64,000 bases of DNA from Clostridiales bacterium (GCA_025757645.1 CP107216.1:2201001-2265000), one strand, 5' to 3'; shown: positions 1-10,427, counted from the stretch's first letter. Numbers and translations: made by a program. The notes: a model not told the origin generated them from the letters alone.

Positions 1-471
1 CCCGTCACCGTTCTGGGCCGACACCGGCACGATCGCGCGCCACGGCAGCGCCTCGGAATAGGCGGCGATGACGGCCAGCAGCTCCGGCTTTTCCACCGTG
101 TCGATCTTGTTGATGACGAGCACGGCCGGGGCGTTGGACGTGCGGATGCGCTCGATGAGCGCGTGCTCCTGCTCGCCGATGGAGGCAATGGGCTCGACGA
201 CGAGCATCACGCCGTCCACGTCCGCCACGCTCTCGCGCACGACCTGTACCATATAGTCGCCCAGGCGGTTGCGCGGCTTGTGAAAGCCCGGCGTGTCCAT
301 CAGGATCAACTGCGTATCGCCGCGGTTGACGACGGCGCTGATGCGGTTGCGCGTCGTCTGAGGCTTGTTCGAGACGATGGCGATCTTCTCGCCCACGAGG
401 GCGTTGGTAAGCGTGGACTTGCCGACGTTCGGCCGTCCGCAGATGGTGATCATAGCGGTTTTGGTAATCAT
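1..471 (-). CDS. era: GTPase Era, N-terminal part (cut by window edge)
   Basis: The minus-strand frame opens with ATG at 471 and runs open to base 1 (157 codons), so only the GTPase domain is in the window. It has the P-loop GRPNVGKST, the switch region around KPQTTRNR, the G3 motif DTPGFHKP and the G4 motif NKID. This order and the KPQTTRNR signature are typical of Era, a GTPase that binds 16S rRNA and assists 30S assembly. The C-terminal KH domain would lie beyond the window. The gene follows ybeY after a 10-base gap, a common Firmicute arrangement. The missing end is a window effect, not a mutation. Confidence 0.95.
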   Translation of the reverse strand, partial: MITKTAMITICGRPNVGKSTLTNALVGEKIAIVSNKPQTTRNRISAVVNRGDTQLILMDTPGFHKPRNRLGDYMVQVVRESVADVDGVMLVVEPIASIGEQEHALIERIRTSNAPAVLVINKIDTVEKPELLAVIAAYSEALPWRAIVPVSAQNGDG

Positions 472-481
472 TCGTTTCTCC

Positions 482-966
482 TTATACGTCCAGCAGACGC
501 ATGATCTCTTTTTCGCGCGCGCGCATGCGGCGCTTGTCCTCGCCCTCGTCCACATGGTCGTAGCCGAGCAGGTGCAGCACGGAGTGCACGGTCAGATAGC
601 TGACCTCGTGCGCGAAACTGTGGCCGTAGGTCTCGGCCTGCTCGGCGCAGCGCTCCATGGAGATGACCATGTCGCCGAGCATGGCGCGGTCAGTCTCATA
701 GTCCCACTCGCAGGCATCGGGGTCGAATGCGCCGGGCGTGAGCTCGTTCATCGGAAACGACAGCACGTCCGTCGCGCGGTCCACGCCGCGCTGCTCGCGG
801 TTGATGGTGTGGATGACGGCGTCGTCCGTGAGCGTCACGTCGAACTCGCACGGAACGGTCACGCCCTCGGCCCTGAGCGCTGCGGCGGCCGCGCGCTTAA
901 CATAGCGCTGCGTGTCCGGAAAGCCCAGGCCGCGGCGCGTGCGGGTGATGGTGATCTTTGCCTGTG

Positions 967-970
<4 letters not shown>
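482..970 (-). CDS. ybeY: Endoribonuclease YbeY (rRNA maturation)
   Basis: A 162-residue protein with the family signature HSVLHLLGYDH, whose His129, His133 and His139 would hold the metal ion. The upstream part has the conserved NREQRGVDRATDVLSFP stretch and LGDMVIS. YbeY is a metal-dependent single-strand RNase used in 16S rRNA 3' end maturation and ribosome quality control. Length is normal for the family. Its start overlaps the end of phoH by 4 bases, so the two are co-translated, and era follows downstream. Confidence 0.95.
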
Positions 971-1981
<1,011 letters not shown>

Positions 1982-1989
<8 letters not shown>

Positions 1990-3217
1990 CTGCTGTAGTC
2001 CCTTCCCCGGCCGGCGGCCGAAGCTGTAAAAATTCCGCGTCCGGCGTCGCCTGCGCGCGGCCGATCTCCTGCTCGCACTCGGCCGTGAGCGTCACGGTCA
2101 GCACGTTGCCGGTAGTCTCCGCTGCCGTTTCATAGGAAATGATCGCGCCATCCGCGCCGATCGTCTCGCGCAGCTGCTGCAGCAGCGCCTGCTCGAGCGA
2201 TGTGCGCGCCGCGTCCTCAGATACCGGCGCGTCCGCCGTCCGATACGGCTGCACGCGCTCACGCAACAGCGAAAACGGCAGCGTGAACACGCCCCGGATC
2301 GCAAAAGGATATTCATAAATGATTTTATCACATTCCGCGTCAGAAATTCCACTGTTTTGATAAAAATTGATCCGCTTTTTCCCCGCGCGCAGCGCCCAGC
2401 GCGTCCGCGCGCCGTGCGCGGGCTGCTTTTCGGTCTCCGTCAGGGCGATCTGCCCGGTCAGCACCTGCCGCGTGCGCGCGCGGATGTCGGCGCGGGCGCA
2501 CACCGGGCGCACCCCGCCGCCGAGGTCTGTGACCGCGCCGGACACGAGCACATCGCCCGGCTCGACCGCCGCGCCGGGCACGACGCGCGCCTCGCCGGCG
2601 TAGACGTCCATGCTCAGGATGACCCCGGTCGCGGAGGCATAAATGCTCACGGGCGTGTCGTCCGGCGTGATGTCCGGCAGGGGGTCTTTTTCGCGCACGA
2701 TCACCTCGGCGCGGCTGCCGTGCACGTTCACGGTCAGCCAGCGCAGCTCCGGCAGGCACAGGATCATGTCGTTGCGCACCAGGTCGTTCGACAGCGCGGG
2801 CCAGTACGTGCCCGGGCGCACGCCGCATTCGTCCAGACAGCGCAGGATCTGCCCGGTCGTGAGCGTCTCGTTGCCGGTCACGTCGATGCGCCAGATGAAC
2901 AGCGACGATGTCAGCACCGCCAGCACCGCCACGAGCAGCCCCGCGCACGCGCCCCGGTAGCGCGCGGCGCGCCGCAGCAGCTGCGGCAGGCCGCGGCGAT
3001 AGAGCGTTTTCACCTCGCACTGGCTCCGGCGCGCCAGCTCTGCCGCCGTTTCCGCGCAGCGCGCGCGCACCGTGATGCGCAGCGTATAGGCGTCCACCGG
3101 CTCGGACGCCGTGCAAGCGATGCCCGCCGCCGCGCATGCATTGAGCACGCGCTCCGGGTGCACGCCGCACACCTCCAGCCGCGCATAGCCGCAAAGGGCC
3201 AGGATCCACCGCGTCAA
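1982..3217 (-). CDS. yqfD: Sporulation protein YqfD
   Basis: The reading frame extends up to 3244, but an SD-like GAGGTG at 3224-3229 best fits a TTG start at 3217. ATG 3223 and GTG 3244 are alternatives; the ATG sits right against the SD. About 100 N-terminal residues precede a single transmembrane segment (LLVAVLAVLTSSLFIW), followed by a large extracytoplasmic part containing VREKDPLPD and the GDVLVSGAV motif typical of YqfD. The family is needed for efficient sporulation in Bacillus (sigma-E regulon). It follows yqfC, its usual partner, and precedes phoH. Confidence 0.9.
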
Positions 3218-3227
3218 AGCCATCACC

Positions 3228-3500
3228 TCACGCAAATTCGGCACACGCGATCGTGCCGGAGATCAGCAGCGCCGTGCTGTCCATGGCCACGAGCTGCAGG
3301 TTCGTGCCGCGGATGCACACGCGCACCCGCCCGCCGTCGACCACGATGCACTCGTGGCTGTATTCGAGCAGACCGCAGTGGTTTTCCACCAGCGCGCGGC
3401 GCCGGCCGGTCACGGTCAGCTTCGGCACGCCGGCCACGGATTCCGCCGGCAGGTCCAGCCGCTCCGCAATCTCGAGCGGAATATCAGACAGCCGCTTCAC
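3228..3500 (-). CDS. yqfC: Sporulation protein YqfC (YabP family)
   Basis: A roughly 90-residue protein containing LEIAERLDLP, VTGRRRALVENHCGLLEY and IRGTNLQL, the pattern of the YabP/YqfC family. The frame can be extended to an ATG at 3527, but that codon has no ribosome site. GTG at 3500 lies about 5 bases behind AAGGGGGTGA, so I take it as the start. YqfC and YqfD are encoded together in nearly all endospore formers, so the pair is direct evidence of a sporulating host. A GC-rich intergenic stretch separates it from the divergent ylbJ-like gene. Confidence 0.85.
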   Translation of the reverse strand: MKRLSDIPLEIAERLDLPAESVAGVPKLTVTGRRRALVENHCGLLEYSHECIVVDGGRVRVCIRGTNLQLVAMDSTALLISGTIACAEFA

Positions 3501-3602
3501 CGGCTCACCCCCTTCGCTGCAAGCCATTTTATGCGCCCGCAGGCAAGTTTAGGCCGGGACAGGCATACAAATGCACGAGAACCGATTTCGGGAGGGATGC
3601 CG

Positions 3603-4571
3603 GTGGAAGGCAAACGGGGCAATTACATCGCGCTTGCAGTGACGCTCTCGGCGCTCGGCGCGCTGCTGCTGTGCTCACAGGCGGCGCTCGAGAGTGCGCG
3701 CGCGGGGCTGAACCTCTGCGCGCAGATGATCGTGCCGTCGCTGCTGCCGTTTTTTATCCTCTCGTCGCTGCTGCAGCAGCTCGGGCTGCCGGGCATCCTC
3801 GGCAGGTGGCTCTCGCCCGTGACGCAAAAGCTCTTCGGCATCGGCGGCGCGGGCGCATCGGCGCTGCTGCTGGGCGTGACGGGCGGATATCCGCTCGGCG
3901 CGGATGCCGTGGCCCGGCTGCGGCGCAGCGGCGCGCTCACGCGCGAGCAGGCCGAGCGCGCGCTCGCATTCTGCAACAATTCCGGCCCAGCGTTTCTCGT
4001 CGGCGCGGCAGGCGTGGGCGTGTTTCACAGCGCGGGCTACGGGCTGCTGCTTTACGGCGTGCACGTGCTGTCCGCCGTGATCGTCGGCATGCTCTTCGCC
4101 CCGCGCAGCGGCGGCTTTCTGCCGGAGGATCGGTCGCAGATCGCGGCCGTGTCGCTCTCGCAGGCGCTGCCGGAGGCCGTGCGCAGCGCCGTGCGCGCGG
4201 TGCTGACGGTCAGCGGCTTTGTGGTCACGTTCAGCGTCATGACCGGTGTGCTCGACGCCTCCGGCCTGCTGCCGGCGCTGGTGGGCACGAGCGCTGCGCG
4301 GCTCGGGCTGGAGCTGCACTTTACCCGCGCGCTGTGCACGGGCGTGCTCGAGCTCGGCACCGGCATCGGCGCGATGCAGGGTCTGATGCCGACGCCGGGG
4401 AATCTCGCCCTCGCCGCCTTTCTCATCGGCTGGGGCGGCGTGTCCGTGCACTGTCAGACGGCGGCGGTCATCGCCGGGACAGACATCAAAAGCGCCCGAC
4501 ACACGGTCGGGCGCCTGCTGCACGGAGCGATCTCCGCGCTGTGTATGTGGGTTTTGGCAAATCTTCTTTGA
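3603..4571 (+). CDS. ylbJ: Sporulation integral membrane protein YlbJ-like
   Basis: An approximately 322-residue polytopic membrane protein. It has an LCAQMIVPSLLPFFILSSLL segment, an LGVTGGYPLGADAVARLRR loop and an LAFCNNSGPAFLVG segment. These are hallmarks of the YlbJ nucleoside-recognition-like family required for spore maturation. A GGGAGG at 3590-3595 fits the GTG at 3603; ATG 3597 lies too close to it. The gene is divergent from yqfC and ends two bases before the convergent chromate-transporter gene. I see no terminator between them. Confidence 0.82.
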   Translation: MEGKRGNYIALAVTLSALGALLLCSQAALESARAGLNLCAQMIVPSLLPFFILSSLLQQLGLPGILGRWLSPVTQKLFGIGGAGASALLLGVTGGYPLGADAVARLRRSGALTREQAERALAFCNNSGPAFLVGAAGVGVFHSAGYGLLLYGVHVLSAVIVGMLFAPRSGGFLPEDRSQIAAVSLSQALPEAVRSAVRAVLTVSGFVVTFSVMTGVLDASGLLPALVGTSAARLGLELHFTRALCTGVLELGTGIGAMQGLMPTPGNLALAAFLIGWGGVSVHCQTAAVIAGTDIKSARHTVGRLLHGAISALCMWVLANLL

Positions 4572-4573
4572 GC

Positions 4574-5158
4574 TCACACGCCGGCAAACGAAAACACGAT
4601 GCCGACGACGGCAGACGCCGCGATGTATACGATCGGGTGCAGCTTTTTCGTCGGCTTGACGACATTCGTCAGCACCCAGATGACGGCGGCGAGCAGCAGC
4701 CCCTTCCAGAAAAACAGATCCGTGAACCGGCCGCTGGCCTGAAAGGCGCTCTCCTGGATCAGCGAGATGCGCACGACGGAAAAGCCCGCCGCCGCAATCA
4801 GCGCAGCGGACGCCGGGCGCAGCCCGTAAAACGCATGGTCGACGAACCGGTTTTCCCGGAACTTTTTCAGGCAGGACGCGATGATGAGGATGCAGATGAC
4901 CGCGGGCGTCACGAGACCCAGCGTCGCGATGAGCGAGCCGGGGACGCCGGCCGTGACGTAGCCCACATAGGTCGCCGTGTTGACGCCGATCGGACCGGGC
5001 GTGGACTCCGACACCGCGACCATGTCCGCGATCTGCTGATAGGTGAACCAGCCCGTGCGGTCGGACATGTCATAGATAAACGGGAGCGTGGCGAGGCCGC
5101 CGCCGACGGAAAACAGGCCGGTCTTGAAAAACTCCCAGAACAGGCGCAGATAGATCAT
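4574..5158 (-). CDS. Chromate transporter family protein, second half of pair
   Basis: A 194-residue membrane protein with one CHR domain. It has the signature FSVGGGLATLPF near the N-terminus and SESTPGPIGVNTATYVGY at mid-protein. The family (ChrA) includes chromate efflux transporters. Here it is a single-domain protein paired with the next gene, the split form common in clostridia, where the two halves probably make one transporter of opposite topology. The natural substrate in gut anaerobes is unknown. The start overlaps the upstream half by 4 bases. Confidence 0.88.
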   Translation of the reverse strand: MIYLRLFWEFFKTGLFSVGGGLATLPFIYDMSDRTGWFTYQQIADMVAVSESTPGPIGVNTATYVGYVTAGVPGSLIATLGLVTPAVICILIIASCLKKFRENRFVDHAFYGLRPASAALIAAAGFSVVRISLIQESAFQASGRFTDLFFWKGLLLAAVIWVLTNVVKPTKKLHPIVYIAASAVVGIVFSFAGV

Positions 5159-5709
5159 GCCTTACGCGCCTCCAGTTCCTTGATGACGATGCCGGCGAGC
5201 GCGGCCGCGAGCACATACAGCACCGGCGAGATATTCAAAAACACGCTGCCCGCGAACACGAGCAGGAAGATCAGAAACGTCTTCCAGTCCACGACGGATT
5301 TTTTCCACAGCTTCACGACGGCGTTGAGGATGAGCACGCACACGCACACGCGGATGCCGGCGAAGGCATTCTGCACGGCGGGCAGGTGCGCGAAATTCTG
5401 AATAAAGGCCGCAATGATCATGATGATGACGAGCGACGGGAACACGACGCCCAGCGTGGCAAAGATGCCGCCCCAGATGCCCGCCTGCTTCTGCCCGACG
5501 AACGTGGCGGTGTTGACCGCGATGACGCCCGGCGTGCACTGGCCGATGGCGTACCAGTCCATGACCTCTTCCTCCGTGGCCCAGCGGCGCTTTTCCACGA
5601 CCTCGCGCTGCAGCGCGGGCAGCATGGCATAGCCGCCGCCGAATGTCGTCACGCCGACGACGGCGAACGCGCCGAAGAGGCCGAAGAGCTGTTTGAGTTT
5701 CTCTTTCAT
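5155..5709 (-). CDS. Chromate transporter family protein, first half of pair
   Basis: A 184-residue membrane protein with the CHR signature FGGGYAMLP and the central motif QCTPGVIAVNTATFVG. It is followed by several hydrophobic segments and a short charged tail (KELEARKA). It is co-translated with the second half through a 4-base overlap. The two proteins are alike in length and motif order but clearly diverged, as expected for an old two-gene split of ChrA. The gene lies just downstream of the terminator hairpin of the phosphohexomutase operon, so it probably has its own weak promoter or depends on readthrough. Confidence 0.88.
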   Translation of the reverse strand: MKEKLKQLFGLFGAFAVVGVTTFGGGYAMLPALQREVVEKRRWATEEEVMDWYAIGQCTPGVIAVNTATFVGQKQAGIWGGIFATLGVVFPSLVIIMIIAAFIQNFAHLPAVQNAFAGIRVCVCVLILNAVVKLWKKSVVDWKTFLIFLLVFAGSVFLNISPVLYVLAAALAGIVIKELEARKA

Positions 5710-5726
5710 AACGCTCCCTCAAAGAT

Positions 5727-5759
5727 CCGGCCCTCCGGCGAAAACTGCCGGAGGGCCGG
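5727..5759 (-). terminator. Hairpin terminator of the murA-to-pgm run
   Basis: Thirteen-base arms CCGGCCCTCCGGC (5727-5739) and their complement (5747-5759) form a strong hairpin just after the phosphohexomutase stop. The following minus-strand bases (ATCTTTGA) give only a weak T-tract, so some readthrough into the chromate pair is possible. Confidence 0.65.
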
Positions 5760-5775
5760 GGCAAATGGTTTCGGT

Positions 5776-7506
5776 TCAGCCGCGCAGCGTCTCAGCGAAC
5801 TGCGCGTAGCGCTGCACGCGCTCGTCGCACTCGGCGCGCGTCGCGCCGACACCAAGGATGTACACCTTGATCTTCGGCTCCGTGCCGGACGGGCGGACGA
5901 TGAACGAGCAGCCGTCGTCCAGCTCAAAATACAGTACGTTCGAGCCGGAGATGGGCGTTTTGTCCATCTTGCCGAGGCCCATGACGTACACCGAGCCATC
6001 CTGATAGTCGCGCATGCGCACGACCTTCGTGCCCGCGATCTCCTGCAGCGGCTCGCGGCGCAGCTGCGCCATGAGCGCGCGCATCTTCTCCAGACCGTCG
6101 AGGCCCGGCATGACGAGGTTGAGCGTGCGCTCCCCGTAGAAGCCGTACTTTTCATACAGCGCGTCGAGCGCCTGCGCGAGCGTCATGCCCTGCTCGAAGT
6201 AGTACGCCGCCATCTCCGTGATCATCACGCAGGCGGTCACGGCGTCCTTGTCGCGGACATAGTCGCCCATCATGTAGCCGTAGCTCTCCTCGAAGGCGAG
6301 CACGTACTGATACGAGCCGTCGCGCTGGTATTCGGCCAGCTTCTCGGCCATGAACTTAAAGCCTGTGAACGTCTCGTCAAAGTGGATGTCGTTCACATCG
6401 CAGATGCGGCGCACCATTTTGGACGTGACGATCGTCGAGATCGCGGCCGCGTTTTCCGGCAGCGTGCCCTTGCGGCGGCGCGCCGTAATGATATAGTCGA
6501 GCAGCAGCACGCCCATCTGGTTGCCGGTGATGGTGTGGTACTCCCCGTCCGCGCCGCGGACCATGACGCCGACGCGGTCGGAGTCCGGATCCGTGCCGAG
6601 GATGAGGTCGCTGCCGACCTCCTTGGCGAGGTCAACGGCCAGATAGAAGCCCTCCGGATTTTCCGGGTTCGGGCTCTTGACGGTCGGGAACGTGCCGTCG
6701 AGCACCATCTGCTCCTTGACGGGGATGACCTGCGTCATGCCCAGACGGTGCAGCGCCTCGGGCACGAGGTGCCAGCCCGCGCCGTGAAACGGCGTGTAGA
6801 CGATCTTGAACCGGTCGGCCACGCGGCGGACAACGTCCGGGTCGATCGGCTGGCGCAGGACGTTGGACAAAAACGCCTCGTCCGTCTCCGCGCCCATGAA
6901 CTCCACAAGACCCTGACGCACCGCGTCGTCAAAGTCCATGCGCTGGATGTCATTGAAGATGTCCAGCCGCTCCATGTTCCTGGCGATGGCGGCGGCGTGC
7001 TGCGGCGGGAGCTGCGCCCCGTCGGACCAGTAGACCTTGTAGCCGTTATATTCTTTCGGGTTGTGGCTGGCCGTGATGTTCAGGCCGGCCGTGGTGCCGT
7101 AGTGCTTGACGGCAAACGACAGCTCCGGCGTCGGACGCAGGGCGTCGAAAATGCGCACGTGGATGCCGTTGGCCGCCATGACGCCCGCCGCCTCGTGCGC
7201 AAAGCGCTCGCTGTTGATGCGGCAGTCGAAGCAGATGGCGATGCCGCGTGCGCACGCGCTCTCGCCCTCGGACTTGATGACCTCCGCGAACGCCTGCGTG
7301 GCGTGGCGGATGACATGAATGTTCATGCGGCGGCAGCCGAGCGCCATCTCGCCGCGCAGGCCGGCCGTGCCGAACTCGAGCGGGGCGAAAAAGCGGCTCT
7401 CGATCTCTTTTTTGTCGTCGCGGATGGCGTTGAGTTCTTCCCATTCCGCATTGGAGAGCGCGGGGCTGTCGAGCCAGCGCTGGTATTCTTCCATATAATT
7501 ACGCAT
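5776..7506 (-). CDS. pgcA: Alpha-phosphoglucomutase / phosphomannomutase
   Basis: A 576-residue cytosolic enzyme of the alpha-D-phosphohexomutase superfamily. The active-site serine lies in TASHNPKEYNG. The metal loop is DPDSDRVG (usually DPDADR), the sugar-binding loop is EESYGYMMGD and the phosphate-binding loop is RPSGTEPKIK. Length and loops match the Firmicute PgcA type, which interconverts glucose-6-P and glucose-1-P for UDP-glucose, teichoic acid and polysaccharide synthesis. The start overlaps the DUF2007-like gene by 8 bases. Substrate preference between glucose and mannose cannot be read from the sequence. Confidence 0.93.
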   Translation of the reverse strand: MRNYMEEYQRWLDSPALSNAEWEELNAIRDDKKEIESRFFAPLEFGTAGLRGEMALGCRRMNIHVIRHATQAFAEVIKSEGESACARGIAICFDCRINSERFAHEAAGVMAANGIHVRIFDALRPTPELSFAVKHYGTTAGLNITASHNPKEYNGYKVYWSDGAQLPPQHAAAIARNMERLDIFNDIQRMDFDDAVRQGLVEFMGAETDEAFLSNVLRQPIDPDVVRRVADRFKIVYTPFHGAGWHLVPEALHRLGMTQVIPVKEQMVLDGTFPTVKSPNPENPEGFYLAVDLAKEVGSDLILGTDPDSDRVGVMVRGADGEYHTITGNQMGVLLLDYIITARRRKGTLPENAAAISTIVTSKMVRRICDVNDIHFDETFTGFKFMAEKLAEYQRDGSYQYVLAFEESYGYMMGDYVRDKDAVTACVMITEMAAYYFEQGMTLAQALDALYEKYGFYGERTLNLVMPGLDGLEKMRALMAQLRREPLQEIAGTKVVRMRDYQDGSVYVMGLGKMDKTPISGSNVLYFELDDGCSFIVRPSGTEPKIKVYILGVGATRAECDERVQRYAQFAETLRG

Positions 7507-7834
7507 TGTCGTCTCCTTCCGTCAGCGCCTCAGCGCAGCCTTCCTGAAGTGCCTGCGCATCGGCAAGCAGCGTCTCAGGAACCAGAATTTCCACTCCGTA
7601 ACCGGACATACCTAACATGATCTTGCCAAACTGACCGTCCCCGGGATAGTTTTTCAGGCAGGGGATGCCATAGGCCTCCAGCATATTGACCAGCAGCACG
7701 TCGTCCATATCCACGCCCGTGCACTTGGTCAGCAGCGCCGGGGGCACCAGTTCGCCGTCCGCATCGCGCGGCCAGCGCTTGAGCAGATCGCCGGGAAGTG
7801 ATCTGCCCCACTCTGCTTTCAGCTCTTGCGCCAT
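7499..7834 (-). CDS. DUF2007-like putative signal-transducing protein
   Basis: A 111-residue cytosolic protein. The central part (VNMLEAYGIPCLKNYPGDGQFG, then YGVEILVPETLLADAQAL) resembles the small DUF2007 ferredoxin-like domain, in which a compact beta-alpha fold ends in an LVP stretch and a helix. The function of the family is unknown. It lies between rlmH and the phosphohexomutase and overlaps the latter by 8 bases, so it belongs to the same transcript. The family call rests on the pattern alone. Confidence 0.6.
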   Translation of the reverse strand: MAQELKAEWGRSLPGDLLKRWPRDADGELVPPALLTKCTGVDMDDVLLVNMLEAYGIPCLKNYPGDGQFGKIMLGMSGYGVEILVPETLLADAQALQEGCAEALTEGDDNA

Positions 7835-7849
7835 GTTGTTTCTCCTGTT

Positions 7850-8332
7850 TCATTTATGATATTGCGTGCCCGCGTTGATCGTGCACGCGCGGTAGATCTG
7901 CTCGGCGAGCATGACGCGCGCCAGATGGTGCGGGAATGTCATCGGCGACATGCTCAGCCGCAGCGACGCCTCGCGCTTGAGGCCCTCGTCGAGGCCGAAC
8001 GACCCGCCGACGAGAAAGCACACCTTCGACGTGCCGCCCGCGGCGTAACCGGCGAGCTGCCGCGCGAGCGCCTCGCTCGAGAGGAGCTTGCCCTCGACGC
8101 ACATGGCGATCACGGCCGCGCCCTTCGGGATGCGCGCGCGGATGGCCTGCGCCTCTTTTTCCAGCGCGGCGTGGATCTCTTTTTGCGACGGGCGCTCCGG
8201 CAGGCGCTGCTCCGGCAGCTCCACCAGGTCAAACCGGCAATAGGCGCCCAGCCGCTTGGCATATTCCGCGAACGCGGAGATATAATAGGTCTCGCGCATC
8301 TTTCCGACGCAGACGAGGGTTATCGACAGCAT
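7850..8332 (-). CDS. rlmH: 23S rRNA (pseudouridine1915-N3)-methyltransferase RlmH
   Basis: A 160-residue SPOUT-type methyltransferase. It starts MLSITLVCVGK, continues with the expected YAKRL, and has the SAM-binding knot FLVGGSFGLDEGL and the C-terminal LSMSPMTFPHHLARVMLAEQIYRA. RlmH methylates pseudouridine 1915 in helix 69 of 23S rRNA on 70S ribosomes. The frame extends to a GTG at 8338, but ATG 8332 is 7 bases behind GGGAAAGG and is preferred. It overlaps the end of the walJ-like gene by 13 bases. Confidence 0.95.
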   Translation of the reverse strand: MLSITLVCVGKMRETYYISAFAEYAKRLGAYCRFDLVELPEQRLPERPSQKEIHAALEKEAQAIRARIPKGAAVIAMCVEGKLLSSEALARQLAGYAAGGTSKVCFLVGGSFGLDEGLKREASLRLSMSPMTFPHHLARVMLAEQIYRACTINAGTQYHK

Positions 8333-9123
8333 ACGCACGCCTTTCCCGCCGTGAGCGCGAGCGTCGTCTCCGCCGGGGCGGCGTACAGCTCCGGCTGCGT
8401 GCCGGGCTGAAAGCCCGCCGCCGCGAGCGCGAGTGACACGGTCTCGAGCGCGGCGCGGGGCGTGTTGTTCTCCCGGCTGAGATGGCCGAGGATGAGCTGC
8501 TGCGCCCCGTTTTCCGCGAGGTACACCGCCAGCGCCCCGGCGCTTTCATTCGACAGATGGCCGTGATCGGATGCGATCCGGCGCTTGAGATAGATCGGGT
8601 AAGGCCCGGTGCGCAGCAGTTCCGGGTCGTGGTTGGCCTCAATGACGGCGCAGTCCACGCCGCACAGCGCCGCGCGCACGGCATCCGTCACGGTGCCGAG
8701 GTCGGTGCAGAAACCGAAGCGCGCCGACCCGTCGAGCCGGTAGCCGCAGCTCCCGGCCGCGTCATGCGGCGTGGGAAACGGTGTCACGCGCACATCGCCG
8801 AGGCAAAACGGCTCGCCCGGCGCGATCTCGTGCAGGCAGTCCGTCCGCTCAGGCAGCAATTTTCGCAGCGCAGCGCACACCGCCGGCAGCGCATACACCG
8901 CCGTGGGGTCGCGCCGCAGCAAAACGGCCAGGCCCTTGACATGGTCGGAGTGCTCGTGCGTCACGAGTACGCCCGCGAGGTCGGCCGGCGCAACATCCTG
9001 CGCAGTGAGTCCCGCGCAGATGCGCCGCGCGGAGATGCCGGCGTCGATCAGAATATGTGTCTCGCCGTCGGACACGAGCGCGCAGTTGCCGCTCGACCCG
9101 CTGGCAAACAGCGCGATGTTCAT
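8320..9123 (-). CDS. walJ: MBL-fold hydrolase WalJ/YycJ-like
   Basis: A 267-residue metallo-beta-lactamase-fold protein. It opens MNIALFASGSSGNC, the family signature, and carries the metal motif THEHSDH. It has a later histidine in TPHDAAGSCGY, ANHD, a SDHGHLSNE stretch and the final GHLSREN. This is the YycJ/WalJ type, reported to affect coordination of cell division with DNA replication and cell-wall homeostasis. The start ATG overlaps the murA stop (ATGA). Here it is linked to murA rather than to walRK. Confidence 0.88.
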   Translation of the reverse strand: MNIALFASGSSGNCALVSDGETHILIDAGISARRICAGLTAQDVAPADLAGVLVTHEHSDHVKGLAVLLRRDPTAVYALPAVCAALRKLLPERTDCLHEIAPGEPFCLGDVRVTPFPTPHDAAGSCGYRLDGSARFGFCTDLGTVTDAVRAALCGVDCAVIEANHDPELLRTGPYPIYLKRRIASDHGHLSNESAGALAVYLAENGAQQLILGHLSRENNTPRAALETVSLALAAAGFQPGTQPELYAAPAETTLALTAGKACVCCR

Positions 9124-10427
9124 TCGGCAGCGGCCGCCGCGCACTGCTCGGCCCCGTCGCGCTCGAGCACGATGTCCGCGCCGACGCCGCGCAGCTTGCC
9201 GACGAAGTTTTCGTAGCCGCGCTCGATAAAGCGGATGTCCGTGACCACGGTCTCCCCCGTGGCGCACAGGCCCGCAATGACCACAGCGGCGCCGGCACGC
9301 AGGTCGCATGCGCGAACTTCCGCGCCGTGCAGGCCCTCCACGCCGTTGATGATGGCGGTGCAGCCGTCCACCTGCGCGTCCGCGCCCATGCGGCCGAGCT
9401 CCTGAATGTACCTGTAGCGATTGTCATACACGCCCTCGGTCACGACGCTCGTGCCGTCGGCCAGACACAGCGCCACGCTGATCTGTGGCTGCATATCCGT
9501 CGGGAAGCCGGGGTACGGCTGGGTCTTGACGTTCGTATGGCGCAGGCGGCCGTTGCTGCGCACGAGCACGCTGTCCCCGCCCTCGACGACGGTGACGCCC
9601 ATCTCGCGCAGCTTGGCGCTGATGCACTCCAGATGGCGCGGGATCACATTCGCCAGGCGCACTTCCCCGCCGGCCGCGGCGCAGGCCGCCATATACGTGC
9701 CCGCCTCGATCTGGTCGGGGATGACGCTGTACGTGCCGCCGTGCAGGCGCTCGACGCCCTGAATGCGGATGGAATCCGTGCCGGCACCGCGAATGTCGGC
9801 GCCCATGGAGTTGAGGAAGTTGGCAAGGTCGACGATGTGCGGCTCGCGCGCCGCGTTCTCGATCACGGTGCGGCCGCGCGCAAGCGTCGCCGCGATGATG
9901 ATGTTCATCGTCGCGCCGACCGAGACCTTATCCAGATATACCTTTGCCCCGCGCAGGCGACCGTCCGGCGTGTCGGCATAGACAAAGCCGTTTTTCACCT
10001 CGACATTCGCGCCCATCGCGGTCATGCCCTTGATGTGCTGGTCGATCGGCCGGACGCCGAAGTTGCAGCCGCCGGGCATGGTCGTCTTGGCCGAGCCGAA
10101 GCGGCTGAGCATCGAGCCGATGAAATAGTACGACGCGCGGATCTTGCGCATCAGGTCATACGGCGGCTCGGTGAAGCGCACCTGGGTGCAGTCGATCTCG
10201 ACGGCGGAGGGGCTGAGGTATTCCACCCGCGCGCCCAGCCCCTGCAGGATCTTCAGGAGCATATCCACGTCGCTGATCTGGGGCATATTCTCGATCCGGC
10301 AGACACCGTCGACCATCAGCGCTGCCGGGATGATCGCCACGGCCGCGTTTTTCGCGCCGCTGATCTCGATCTCCCCGTGCAGGGGTCTGCCGCCATGTAT
10401 TACATATCTATCCAAACTATTTGACAC
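9120..10427 (-). CDS. murA: UDP-N-acetylglucosamine 1-carboxyvinyltransferase MurA
   Basis: A 435-residue enolpyruvyl transferase catalysing the first committed step of peptidoglycan synthesis in the cytosol. The N-terminal SGAKNAA holds the UDP-GlcNAc-binding lysine and asparagine. The loop MPGGCNFGVRPIDQHIKG carries the catalytic cysteine targeted by fosfomycin. The C-terminal part has the DIRFIERGYEN pattern. Length is normal. The upstream promoter at 10525-10553 gives a leader of about 90 bases. It begins a minus-strand run through walJ, rlmH, a DUF2007-like gene and pgm. Confidence 0.96.
   Translation of the reverse strand: MSNSLDRYVIHGGRPLHGEIEISGAKNAAVAIIPAALMVDGVCRIENMPQISDVDMLLKILQGLGARVEYLSPSAVEIDCTQVRFTEPPYDLMRKIRASYYFIGSMLSRFGSAKTTMPGGCNFGVRPIDQHIKGMTAMGANVEVKNGFVYADTPDGRLRGAKVYLDKVSVGATMNIIIAATLARGRTVIENAAREPHIVDLANFLNSMGADIRGAGTDSIRIQGVERLHGGTYSVIPDQIEAGTYMAACAAAGGEVRLANVIPRHLECISAKLREMGVTVVEGGDSVLVRSNGRLRHTNVKTQPYPGFPTDMQPQISVALCLADGTSVVTEGVYDNRYRYIQELGRMGADAQVDGCTAIINGVEGLHGAEVRACDLRAGAAVVIAGLCATGETVVTDIRFIERGYENFVGKLRGVGADIVLERDGAEQCAAAAAE

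Noticed and set aside
1..471. Era apparently truncated
   Set aside because: The frame is open to the first base, so the missing C-terminus is only the window boundary.
2357..5401. Open frame of 1014 codons on the plus strand
   Set aside because: It runs antisense through yqfD, yqfC and the chromate genes, has Arg/Ala/His-rich composition typical of GC-rich shadow frames and matches no family.
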